A DNA stretch of 64,000 nucleotides, from NCBI RefSeq assembly GCF_007988805.1, contig NZ_BJUV01000006.1, forward strand, positions 62,001 to 126,000, in the 5' to 3' direction. Position numbers and translations under genes: made by a program. Of this stretch, positions 24,995 through 34,616 are shown one piece after another. This DNA comes from Frigoribacterium faeni (GTDB lineage Bacteria; Actinomycetota; Actinomycetes; Actinomycetales; Microbacteriaceae). The notes beneath the pieces were generated by a model. That model was not told the origin of the DNA. It worked only from the letters and a program-made list of their open reading frames with translations, and did not search any database. Within the stretch, counting starts at the first letter, position 1. Each line of letters starts with the position of its first letter.

Positions 24995-25973
24995 TGAACG
25001 ACAGCTCCTTCTTGTTTCCGAGGATCCCTTGTGGCCTGAAGATGATCAGGCACATGAGGGCGACGCCGACGAGCACGTACGAGAACTGGTCGGCCTGTTG
25101 GTTGCTCATGATGCTCGCGGGGATGAAGTCCCCTGCCAGGGTGCGGATCAGCAGCCGGACCGTGAAGAACAGGATCGAGCCGAGCACCGGACCGAACACC
25201 GTCGCGGCGCCGCCGAGCAGCAGGGCCGTCCAGATGAAGAACGTGGTCGAGCGGCCGAGGGCGTCGGGCTGGACGGAGGACGGCAGCACGTAGATGATGC
25301 CGGCGAGCGAGCCGATCACGCCGCCGAACACCAGCGCCTGCATCTTGTACGAGAAGACGTTCTTGCCGAGGCTGCGCACGGCGTCCTCGTCCTCGCGGAT
25401 GCCCTTCAGCACGCGGCCCCAGGGGCTGCGGCTGAGGAGGAACACGATGACGCAGAGCAGGGCGACGAGGCCCCAGGCCACGATGCGGATCCACCAGCCG
25501 CTGACGCCGTTGTTGTCGTAGGTGAACCACAGGATCGTGGTCTGGCCGTCGGGCAGCGGGGACAGGGCGGTGAAGGCGTCGCGGTACGACGAGCCGGTGA
25601 TGCCGTTCGAGCCGCCGGTGACGTCGGTCAGGATGCTCGATCTGCCGACCATCCTGATGATCTCCGCCGCGCAGATGGTCACGATCGCCAGGTAGTCGCC
25701 CCTCAGCTTCAATGTCGGGACGCCGAGGATGAGCGCGAACACGAGACCGCAGAGGAGGCCGATCAGCACGGCCACGCCGATGGGCAGTCCGCTGGTGAGC
25801 GAGATGGCGAAGCCGTAGGCGCCGACCAGCAGGAACGCCGCCTGGCCCATGTTGATCAGGCCGGTGAAGCCGAAGTGGATGTTGAGGCCGATGGCCGCCA
25901 GGGCGAACGCGGCCGTGGTGGGCGCGAGCGCCTCGCCGGTGAGGGCTCGGAGGAGTGAGATGACGTAGTCCAT
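24987..25973 (-). CDS. livM: Branched-chain amino-acid ABC permease LivM
   Basis: The 328-residue membrane protein has about eight to ten hydrophobic helices and LivM motifs such as GLNIHFGFTGLINMGQAAFLLVG and SPWGRVLKGIREDEDAVRSLGKN, the cytoplasmic coupling loop. With LivH it forms the transport channel. The last bases overlap the start of livG. It follows livH by 11 bases. Confidence 0.93.
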   Translation of the reverse strand: MDYVISLLRALTGEALAPTTAAFALAAIGLNIHFGFTGLINMGQAAFLLVGAYGFAISLTSGLPIGVAVLIGLLCGLVFALILGVPTLKLRGDYLAIVTICAAEIIRMVGRSSILTDVTGGSNGITGSSYRDAFTALSPLPDGQTTILWFTYDNNGVSGWWIRIVAWGLVALLCVIVFLLSRSPWGRVLKGIREDEDAVRSLGKNVFSYKMQALVFGGVIGSLAGIIYVLPSSVQPDALGRSTTFFIWTALLLGGAATVFGPVLGSILFFTVRLLIRTLAGDFIPASIMSNQQADQFSYVLVGVALMCLIIFRPQGILGNKKELSFSV

Positions 25974-25984
25974 GAGAAGTCCCC

Positions 25985-27352
25985 TTAACCGATCCGCTCG
26001 GCGCGACCGAAGATGCCCTGCGGACGGAACAGCAGGATCACGATCAGGATCAGCAGCGCGGTGGCGTACTTGAAGTCACCCGGCAGCACCAGGTTGGTCA
26101 GCTCGACGATGACGCCGATGATGAGCGAGCCCGCGAGGGCGCCGAACGAGGTGCCCAGTCCGCCGAGGGTCACGGCGGCGAACATGAGCAGCAGGATCTG
26201 CAGACCCGTCATCCAGTTGACGCCGTTGAGCACGAGGCCGAGCATGACGCCCGAGAGACCGGCGAGAGCCGCGGCGACCGTCCACACGAGGCGGATGATG
26301 CGGTCCACGTCGATACCGGAGGCCGCGGCCAGGGCCGGGTTGTCCGACACGGCGCGGGTGGCGCGACCGGTGCGGGTCTTCGTCAGGAACAGCCCCGTCA
26401 GCACGAGCACCACGACCGAGATGCCCATGGCGACGTACGACTGCACCGTCAGCGTGATGCCGGCGAGCGTGACCGTCGACGGGTTGGCCGTCTGGATCCG
26501 CACCGTCGCGGCTCCGAAGAAGTACTGGAACGCGTACTGCAGCGCGATCGAGAGGCCGATCGTGACGATCATGAGCTGGGTCAGGCTCAACCCCCGCCGT
26601 CGCAGGGGCTTCCAGATCGCCCAGTCCTGGATGAACCCGGTCGCCGCGCAGAGCACGACGGTGATCATCGCCGCCAGGAAGATGTTCATGCCCAGCTGGT
26701 TGGCGAAGACGTACGCCAGCAGACCGCCGAGGGTCACCTGCTCGCCGTGCGAGAAGCTGCTCAGTCCGGTCGTGCCGTAGATCAGCGAGAGGCCGATGGC
26801 CGCGAGGGCCAGCAGCAGGCCGAGTCGGATGCCCGACGCGAGCTGCTGTCCGACGCGATCCCAGTTGAAGGCGGCCGCCGTGTCGCCGGTCGTGGCGCCC
26901 TCGGTCGCGCTGAGCTGGAAGATCACGCCCGCGTTGGCGCCGAGCGTGGCGTTGACCATGCGCTCGTCCTGCTCGGCGTTCGTGAGGAACTGGCCGTCGG
27001 GCAGCGAGTCGGTGTCGAGGGCGACCGTGTACTGGCCGCCTTCGGTGACGGGGAGGGCCCACCGGCCGGTGCCGTCGACCTCGGCCGTGCCGGTGAAGCC
27101 GCCGGGGCCGGTCACGGTGAGGACGACGCCGGTGGCCGGCTCGCCCTCGTCGGTGCGGATGCTGCCCTGGATGCAGGCGGTGCTCGCGTCGACGGTGCAG
27201 GAAGCGGTCGCTCCGCCCTGGGCCCTCGCGGGCTCGGGCGTGATCATCACGGAGAGGAAGGCGCCGGCGAGGCCGAGCAGCAGTGCCAGAACGGTGACGA
27301 TCAGGGCAGGCCGCAGCGGTGCCTGCGGTGCGATGGTCGTGTCGGGTTTCAC
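25985..27352 (-). CDS. livH: LivH permease fused to secreted Ig-like domain
   Basis: The 455-residue protein is longer than normal LivH (about 290-310). After a first hydrophobic segment (about 15-45), residues about 50-165 form an extracellular domain with two Cys (ASCTVDASTACIQGSI) and the carboxypeptidase-regulatory-like pattern GVVLTVTGPGGFTGTAEVDGTGRW. The LivH permease follows from about 170: AAIGLSLIYGTTGLSSFSHGEQVTLGGLLAY, GRATRAVSDNPALAAASGIDVDR and LRPQGIFG-like RPQGIFG. The outer domain may help dock the binding lipoprotein. A GGAGG ribosome-binding site precedes the ATG. Confidence 0.9.
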   Translation of the reverse strand: MKPDTTIAPQAPLRPALIVTVLALLLGLAGAFLSVMITPEPARAQGGATASCTVDASTACIQGSIRTDEGEPATGVVLTVTGPGGFTGTAEVDGTGRWALPVTEGGQYTVALDTDSLPDGQFLTNAEQDERMVNATLGANAGVIFQLSATEGATTGDTAAAFNWDRVGQQLASGIRLGLLLALAAIGLSLIYGTTGLSSFSHGEQVTLGGLLAYVFANQLGMNIFLAAMITVVLCAATGFIQDWAIWKPLRRRGLSLTQLMIVTIGLSIALQYAFQYFFGAATVRIQTANPSTVTLAGITLTVQSYVAMGISVVVLVLTGLFLTKTRTGRATRAVSDNPALAAASGIDVDRIIRLVWTVAAALAGLSGVMLGLVLNGVNWMTGLQILLLMFAAVTLGGLGTSFGALAGSLIIGVIVELTNLVLPGDFKYATALLILIVILLFRPQGIFGRAERIG

Positions 27353-27418
27353 GGAACCTCCTGGACAGGTGCCAGTCGGGGCGATGCCCCGGGTGCCGCT
27401 GGCTCACCGTCGTTGGTG

Positions 27419-27424
27419 ACGCTA
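27419..27424 (-). promoter_or_regulatory. Putative -10 box, livHMGF operon
   Basis: Read on the minus strand this is TAGCGT, 66 bases before the livH start. It lies next to an inverted repeat at 27434-27462. Confidence 0.4.
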
Positions 27425-27433
27425 CTTTCGCCG

Positions 27434-27462
27434 TGTGTCGGCCATGTTTCGTGCACGACACA
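27434..27462. promoter_or_regulatory. Candidate operator upstream of livH
   Basis: TGTGTCG and CGACACA form a 7-base inverted repeat around 15 bases. Inside it lies the perfect 10-base palindrome TCGTGCACGA (27449-27458). The site is just upstream of the predicted livH -10 box, where a repressor or activator could bind. No regulator gene is adjacent. Confidence 0.4.
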
Positions 27463-27561
27463 GGCAAGAGTCGAAAATTCGTCGCTGTTTTGTGACCTTC
27501 GCGCGCCTCCCGGGCCCTTTCCGGGCCTCCACGACCGGAATGCAGGAGGCGCGGGGCGGGT

Positions 27562-29139
<1,578 letters not shown>

Positions 29140-29140
29140 G

Positions 29141-29176
29141 CCCCGCGTGCCCGCCCGGCGCCGGGCGGGTGCGGGG
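29141..29176 (+). terminator. Terminator after guaB
   Basis: A nested hairpin: CCCGCCCGG/CCGGGCGGG near the centre, extended by CCCCGC/GCGGGG. It starts two bases after the guaB stop codon. Confidence 0.8.
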
Positions 29177-29229
29177 TGGGCTCCGGGTGACGTCGCGACG
29201 CGGCCCGGGGGCTCGACCCGGGCCTCCGG

Positions 29230-29235
29230 TAAGGT
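29230..29235 (+). promoter_or_regulatory. -10 box for leaderless guaB3-like gene
   Basis: TAAGGT ends 6 bases before the GTG start; no Shine-Dalgarno sequence lies between. Confidence 0.55.
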
Positions 29236-29241
29236 GGCACG

Positions 29242-30363
29242 GTGACTGAGGTAGAGATCGGCGTGTCCAAGCGAGCCCGACGCGCGTACGCATTCGACGA
29301 CATCGCGATCGTCCCGAGCCGCCGGACCCGCGATCCGCGCGACGTGTCGGTCGGCTGGTCGATCGACGCGTTCCAGTTCGAGACGCCGATCATCGCCGCG
29401 CCGATGGACTCCGTGGTCAGCCCGGCCACCGCCATCCGCATGGGCCAGCTCGGCGGCCTCGGCGTCCTCGACCTCGAGGGCGTCTGGACCCGCTACGACG
29501 ACCCCGAGGCCGTCCTCGCCGAGATCCGCGGTCTCTCCGACGACGAGTCCGTCGTGCGGATGCAGGAGATCTACTCCCAGCCCATCAAGCCCGAGCTCGT
29601 CACGGCGCGCATCGCCGAGATCCGCGCCGCCGGTGTGCCGGTCGCCGCCGCCCTCAGTCCGCAGCGCACCCAGGACCTCTACCAGACGGTGGTCGACGCC
29701 GGCGTCGACCTCTTCGTGATCCGGGGAACGACCGTCTCGGCCGAGCACGTCTCGAAGAACGCCGAGCCGCTCAACCTCAAGAAGTTCATCTACGAGCTCG
29801 ACGTCCCCGTCATCGTCGGCGGCGCCTCGACCTACACCGCCGCGCTGCACCTGATGCGCACGGGGGCTGCGGGCGTGCTCGTCGGGTTCGGGGGCGGCGC
29901 CGCCAGCACGACCCGCGCCTCCCTGGGCATCCACGCGCCGATGGCGAGCGCCGTCGCCGACGTCGCCGGTGCGCGCCGCGACTACCTCGACGAGTCGGGC
30001 GGGCGCTACGTGCACGTCATCGCCGACGGCGGGCTCGGCACCTCGGGCGATCTGGTCAAGGCCATCGCCTGCGGCGCCGACGCCGTCATGCTCGGGGCCG
30101 CGCTGGCCCGTGCCGACGACGTCCCCGGCGGCGGATTCCACTGGGGCGCCGAGGCTCACCACCCCGAGCTCCCGCGCGGCCGTCGCATGCAGGTCGGCAC
30201 GGTCGGCTCGCTGGAGGAGATCCTCTACGGCCCGGCCACCTCGGTCGACGGCACGTCGAACATCATGGGCGCCCTGCGCCGCTCGATGGCGACGACGGGC
30301 TACAGCGACCTCAAGGAGTTCCAGCGCGTCGAGGTCGTGGTGGCCCCCTACCAGCCTCACTAG
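29242..30363 (+). CDS. GuaB3-type IMPDH/GMPR family protein
   Basis: The 373-residue protein is a CBS-less member of the IMP dehydrogenase/GMP reductase family: FDDIAIVPSRRTRDPRDVSVGW, IIAAPMDSVVSPATAIRMGQLGGLGVLDLEG, VHVIADGGLGTSGDLVKAIACGADAVMLG. It matches the actinobacterial GuaB3 group, found next to guaB. Where GuaB has GPGSICTTR, this protein reads GGGAASTTR, so the catalytic Cys position appears to be Ser222. Cyanobacterial GuaB3 has been reported to act as a GMP reductase; activity here is uncertain. A leaderless start is likely. Confidence 0.85.
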   Translation: MTEVEIGVSKRARRAYAFDDIAIVPSRRTRDPRDVSVGWSIDAFQFETPIIAAPMDSVVSPATAIRMGQLGGLGVLDLEGVWTRYDDPEAVLAEIRGLSDDESVVRMQEIYSQPIKPELVTARIAEIRAAGVPVAAALSPQRTQDLYQTVVDAGVDLFVIRGTTVSAEHVSKNAEPLNLKKFIYELDVPVIVGGASTYTAALHLMRTGAAGVLVGFGGGAASTTRASLGIHAPMASAVADVAGARRDYLDESGGRYVHVIADGGLGTSGDLVKAIACGADAVMLGAALARADDVPGGGFHWGAEAHHPELPRGRRMQVGTVGSLEEILYGPATSVDGTSNIMGALRRSMATTGYSDLKEFQRVEVVVAPYQPH

Positions 30364-30425
30364 CGTTTGATGGGGTCGAGGGCGCGATGGCGTGCCCCCG
30401 ATCCGATCCCACGATGGAGGCTCTC

Positions 30426-32285
30426 ATGGCCAGGTCCGCGTCCGTTTCGCTCTCCACGAAGCTCGGCCCCGACGAACGGGCCGCAGCGGTCGAGGCGCTC
30501 AAGACCAGAGAGCTCGACATCCTCGTGATCGGCGGTGGCATCGTCGGGGCGGGGTCGGCCCTCGACGCCGTGACCCGCGGGCTCAGCGTCGGCATCGTCG
30601 AGGCCCGCGACTGGGGCTCCGGCACGTCGAGCCGGTCGTCGAAGCTCGTGCATGGCGGCATCCGCTACCTCGAGCAGCTCAACTTCCGGTTGGTGCGCGA
30701 GGCGCTGATCGAGCGCGGTCTGCTGCTGCAGCGCCTGGCGCCCCACCTGGTCAAGCCCGTGAGGTTCCTCTACCCCCTCAGCAAGCCCGTGTACGAGCGC
30801 TTCTACATCGGCGCCGGCATGGCCCTCTACGACATCTTCAGCTGGACGGGAGGGCGCCCGCCCGGGGTGCCGCACCACCGCCACCTGACCAAGACGCAGG
30901 TGCTGCGCGCCATCCCCAGCCTGTCGAAGGACGCGGTCGTCGGCGGGCTGACCTACTACGACGCCCAGGTCGACGACGCGCGCTACGTCTCGTCGCTGGT
31001 GCGGACCGCCGCGGCCTACGGCGCCCACGCGGCCAGCCGCATCCGCGTCGAGGGGTTCGTCAAGGTCGGCCAGCGGGTGGTCGGGGTCAAGGCGCACGAC
31101 TACCAGACCGGCGAGCACTTCGAGATCCGCGCCAGGCAGGTCGTCAACGCCACCGGCGTCTGGACGGACGACACCCAGGCGATGGTCGGCGAGCGGGGCG
31201 GCTTCAAGGTGCGGGCCTCGAAGGGCGTTCACCTCGTGGTGCCGCGCGACCGCATCCACTCCGACATGGGCATGATCTTCCGCACCGAGAAGAGCGTGCT
31301 GTTCGTGATCCCGTGGGGTCGGCACTGGCTGGTCGGCACGACCGACACCGACTGGGACCTCGACAAGGCCCACCCCGCGGCGACCGCCGCCGACATCGAC
31401 TACATCCTCGAGCACGTCAACAAGGTCATGGCCGTGCCCCTGACCCGCGACGACGTCGAGGGCGTCTACGCGGGTCTCCGCCCCCTCCTGGCGGGCGAGT
31501 CCGACCAGACGTCCAAGCTCTCGCGCGAGCACATCGTGGCGCACACCGTGCCCGGCCTGGTCGTGGTCGCCGGCGGCAAGTGGACGACCTACCGCGTGAT
31601 GGCGGAGGACGCGGTCGACGAGGCCGCGGCGGCGCTCGACGGCCGGATCCCCGAGAGCACGACGATGGAGATCCCGCTGCTGGGGGCCGAGGGCTATCAC
31701 GCGGCGTGGAACAAGCGCGGCAAGATCGCGAAGGCCTTCGGCGTGCACAAGGTGCGCATCGAGCACCTCCTGAACCGGTACGGGACGCTCACCGACGAGA
31801 TCCTCGATCTGATCCGCGACGATCCGTCGCTCGCCGAGCCGCTGCCGGGAGCGGACGACTACATCCGCGCCGAGGTGGTCTACGCGGCGAGTCACGAGAG
31901 CGCCCTGCACCTCGAGGACGTCCTGGCGCGCCGCACCCGCATCTCGATCGAGGCCTGGGACCGCGGCGAGTCGGCCGCCCCCGTCGCCGCCCGGCTGATG
32001 GCCGGCGTGCTGGGCTGGAGCGACGCCGAGGCGGAGGCCGAGGTGGCGAACTACCTCAAGCGCGTCGCCGCCGAGCGCGCGAGCCAGCTCGAGCCCGACG
32101 ACGAGTCGGCCGACCGCGTCCGACTCGAGGCGCCCGACATCACCTTCGGCTTCGACGAGGACGACATGGTCGTCCCCGGAGCGGACCAGGGAGGCGCGCC
32201 CCGGCCGGGCGAGGACGTCACCGAGCCTGCGGGCACCCCGGGCGACGACACCTCGGCGAGCGCACCGGGCGGCCGCAGCAGCTGA
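30426..32285 (+). CDS. glpD: Aerobic glycerol-3-phosphate dehydrogenase
   Basis: The 619-residue FAD enzyme oxidises glycerol-3-phosphate to dihydroxyacetone phosphate at the membrane, feeding the quinone pool. The FAD-binding motif VIGGGIVGAGSALDAV lies near residue 35, followed by GTSSRSSKLVHGGIRYLEQ; the C-terminal DAO_C domain begins near 450 (LLNRYGTLTDEILDL). The ATG was chosen because GGAGG lies 5 bases upstream; an in-frame start at 30387 lacks one. The last 60 residues are an acidic, Gly/Pro-rich tail. No glycerol kinase or facilitator gene is adjacent. Confidence 0.93.
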   Translation: MARSASVSLSTKLGPDERAAAVEALKTRELDILVIGGGIVGAGSALDAVTRGLSVGIVEARDWGSGTSSRSSKLVHGGIRYLEQLNFRLVREALIERGLLLQRLAPHLVKPVRFLYPLSKPVYERFYIGAGMALYDIFSWTGGRPPGVPHHRHLTKTQVLRAIPSLSKDAVVGGLTYYDAQVDDARYVSSLVRTAAAYGAHAASRIRVEGFVKVGQRVVGVKAHDYQTGEHFEIRARQVVNATGVWTDDTQAMVGERGGFKVRASKGVHLVVPRDRIHSDMGMIFRTEKSVLFVIPWGRHWLVGTTDTDWDLDKAHPAATAADIDYILEHVNKVMAVPLTRDDVEGVYAGLRPLLAGESDQTSKLSREHIVAHTVPGLVVVAGGKWTTYRVMAEDAVDEAAAALDGRIPESTTMEIPLLGAEGYHAAWNKRGKIAKAFGVHKVRIEHLLNRYGTLTDEILDLIRDDPSLAEPLPGADDYIRAEVVYAASHESALHLEDVLARRTRISIEAWDRGESAAPVAARLMAGVLGWSDAEAEAEVANYLKRVAAERASQLEPDDESADRVRLEAPDITFGFDEDDMVVPGADQGGAPRPGEDVTEPAGTPGDDTSASAPGGRSS

Positions 32286-32300
32286 CCCCCGCAGGGTGGA

Positions 32301-32349
32301 GACGAGGAGGCGCGGTGCCGGTGGACGGGCACCGCGCCTTCTCCTCGTC
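32301..32349 (+). terminator. Terminator after glpD
   Basis: GACGAGGAGGCGCGGTGCC pairs with GGCACCGCGCC and CCTCGTC across a small internal bulge. The left arm contains the genome-dispersed motif CGAGGAGGCGCGG, so that motif forms part of the terminator stem. Confidence 0.75.
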
Positions 32350-32447
32350 GAAGGCCCCGAGGGGCGTTCCGGGCCGGGAACAACCGCGCCCGGTCGCCGG
32401 TTGTCCCCACCGTGAGCAGCCCCGCCGGCGCGTCCGAGCCCGCGGCT

Positions 32448-32453
32448 AAGCTG
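32448..32453 (+). promoter_or_regulatory. Putative -10 box, antiporter operon
   Basis: TAAGCT lies about 34 bases before the ATG of the KhtT-like gene, with an ACGGAGAT ribosome-binding site between. The position is accurate to a base or two. Confidence 0.4.
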
Positions 32454-32487
32454 AGACGACTGCCCCTGATCCCCACGGAGATGAACC

Positions 32488-33018
32488 ATGGCTGACGTGC
32501 GTCGAGTGAAACTCCCCGGTGTGGGGGTGCTGCACACCTTCATCACCGACGACGGCGGCAAGTGCGGCGTCATCACCCACCGCTCCGGCCACAGCGACCT
32601 GATCACCTTCAGCGACGAGGCCGACGGGGCCGACGTCACCAAGGTCTCGCTGCGCCTGAGCGAGGACGAGGCGCACACCCTCGCCGAGCTGCTGGGTGGA
32701 ACCCGCATCACCGAGTCGCTGTCGGCGCTCGATCAGATCCCGGGTCTCAGCATCGACTGGTTCACCGTCGACTACGACGACCACATCGCGGGGCAGCCCC
32801 TCGGCGACCTCGGAGCCCGTGGAGTGGTCGGGCTCACCGTCGTCGCCGTCGTGCGCGGCGACGCCGCCAACCCCGCCCCCTCGGGCGACTTCAAGGTCTT
32901 CCCCGGCGACACCCTCGTGGTCGCCGGCTCACCCGAGAAGGTCGCCAAGGCCTTCTCGTTCTATCGCACGGGCGAGCTGAAGCACCGGTCGCCGGTCGAC
33001 GCCCCGCCCGGGGGCTGA
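32488..33018 (+). CDS. KhtT-like K+/H+ antiporter regulatory subunit
   Basis: The 176-residue soluble protein has an N-terminal domain starting DVRRVKLPGVGVLHTFITDDGG and a C-terminal TrkA-C (RCK-C) domain at about 90-165 (LSIDWFTVDYDDHIAGQPLGDLG, FPGDTLVVAGSPEKVAKAF). This matches the regulatory subunit of KhtTU/AmhM-type cation:proton antiporters. In B. subtilis KhtT gates its antiporter and binds c-di-AMP. The partner antiporter gene starts six bases after its stop codon. Confidence 0.87.
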   Translation: MADVRRVKLPGVGVLHTFITDDGGKCGVITHRSGHSDLITFSDEADGADVTKVSLRLSEDEAHTLAELLGGTRITESLSALDQIPGLSIDWFTVDYDDHIAGQPLGDLGARGVVGLTVVAVVRGDAANPAPSGDFKVFPGDTLVVAGSPEKVAKAFSFYRTGELKHRSPVDAPPGG

Positions 33019-33023
33019 CGCCG

Positions 33024-34514
33024 ATGCACCTGGGCGAAGAACTGATCGTCCTCGGCATCCTCCTGCTGCTGGCGTACGTGCTCGGTCGAGCGGGCAAGCT
33101 GATCGGGCTGCCCTCGATCCCGGTCTACATGCTGGTCGGCCTGCTGGCGAGCACGAACACCGGCTGGTTCCCGTTGAGCTTCGAGACCGACAGCATCGAG
33201 CTGATCGCGATCTTCGGGCTCATCCTGCTGCTGTTCAACCTGGGTCTCGAATTCGACCAGGACGAGTTCTTCTCGAACGCGGGGCGCCTGATCGTGTCGG
33301 GCGGCAGCTACATCGCCGTCAACATGGGCGTCGGTCTGGTGTTCGGCTTCATGCTGGGCTGGGGCACCCGCGAGGCGCTGATCATCGCGGGCATGACGGC
33401 CACGTCGTCGAGCGCCATCGTGACCAAGCTGCTGATCGAGCTGAACCGGCTGGCGAACCGCGAGACCCCGATGATCCTCGGGGTGACGGTCGTCGAGGAC
33501 ATCTTCATCGCGATCTACCTCGCGGTCGTCTCGGTCGTGCTGAGCGGTGAGACCGACCCGGTTCCGGTGATCCTGAAGCTGCTGGTCGCCTTCGCGTTCC
33601 TCGTGATCATGTTCTCGATCGCGCGCTGGGGCGGCAAGGTCGTCTCGCGCCTGATGCGGACGAAGGACGACGAGCTGTTCACCGTGCTCTTCTTCGGGCT
33701 CGCCGTCCTGTTCGGCGGTCTCGGCGAGGTGCTCGGGGTCACCGACGCGATCGGGGCGTTCCTGATCGGCCTGATCGCCGGCGCGACGCGCTACCGCAAC
33801 CGCATCGAGCAGTTCGCGCTCCCGATGCGCGACGTCTTCGGAGCGTTCTTCTTCCTGAACTTCGGTCTCGGTCTGAACCCGGCGCTGTTCCCGACGGTCC
33901 TCGGGCCGGTGGCGATCGCGATCGGCATCACCGTGGGGCTCAACATCATCGCCGGGCAGTTCGTGGCGTGGCTCAACAAGCTGGGTCCGCAGGCCGGCAT
34001 CAACACGGCGGCCATCCTGCAGAACCGCGGCGAGTTCGCGCTCATCCTCGCGACCCTGTCGATGGGGGCGGGGCTCGACGAGCGCCTGCAGCCGTTCGCC
34101 GGCCTGTACGTGCTGGTCATGGCCGTAATCGGTCCGCTGCTGGCCTCGAACTCCGAGCGGATCGGCGGCGTGCTGCTGCGCTCGCGCCGGCGCGCCGAGC
34201 GCGAGGCCGCCGAACGGCGTCGCCGCGAGAAGGAGGCGCGTGGTTCGGAGGAGATCGCCCTGATGGAGGCGGCGCTCGCCGACCGGGACGGCGGCGACCC
34301 GATCGACGGATCCGACGACGAGCCCCGGCGCGGTCCCGCGACGGCCGCCCCGGTGGCCGCGAGCCTCGACGCGGTGCGGACCACGGCGGAGGCGGACGAC
34401 GACGACCTCGACGACCTCGACGAGCTGGACGCCGCCGAGGCGGCGATCTGGGCCGACCAGGCCGGGCAGCAGTCCGATCAGCGCGCCACCCGTCAGCGCG
34501 ACCCCGAGTACTAG
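33024..34514 (+). CDS. KhtU/Kef-type cation:proton antiporter
   Basis: The 496-residue protein has about twelve membrane helices of the CPA2 family up to about residue 385 (GLPSIPVYMLVGLLAS, LLLFNLGLEFDQDEFF, GMTATSSSAIVTKLL, TDAIGAFLIGLIAG, ILQNRGEFALILATL). A highly charged, disordered cytoplasmic tail of about 100 residues follows. It should export K+ in exchange for protons under control of the preceding subunit. The ATG lies six bases after that gene's stop, so the pair is an operon. Confidence 0.9.
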   Translation: MHLGEELIVLGILLLLAYVLGRAGKLIGLPSIPVYMLVGLLASTNTGWFPLSFETDSIELIAIFGLILLLFNLGLEFDQDEFFSNAGRLIVSGGSYIAVNMGVGLVFGFMLGWGTREALIIAGMTATSSSAIVTKLLIELNRLANRETPMILGVTVVEDIFIAIYLAVVSVVLSGETDPVPVILKLLVAFAFLVIMFSIARWGGKVVSRLMRTKDDELFTVLFFGLAVLFGGLGEVLGVTDAIGAFLIGLIAGATRYRNRIEQFALPMRDVFGAFFFLNFGLGLNPALFPTVLGPVAIAIGITVGLNIIAGQFVAWLNKLGPQAGINTAAILQNRGEFALILATLSMGAGLDERLQPFAGLYVLVMAVIGPLLASNSERIGGVLLRSRRRAEREAAERRRREKEARGSEEIALMEAALADRDGGDPIDGSDDEPRRGPATAAPVAASLDAVRTTAEADDDDLDDLDELDAAEAAIWADQAGQQSDQRATRQRDPEY

Positions 34515-34604
34515 CCGGGGGCCCGCAGGGGGTGACCGGCGGGGCCGTCGCGATCCGCGCCTCCTGCCGGGCCGTCACCCAGCGGGGTCACCGGCGCACG
34601 ACGG

Positions 34605-34610
34605 TACGAT
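34605..34610 (+). promoter_or_regulatory. -10 box for leaderless SURF1 gene
   Basis: TACGAT ends 6 bases before the GTG start of the SURF1-family gene. Confidence 0.55.
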
Positions 34611-34616
34611 GCGTTC

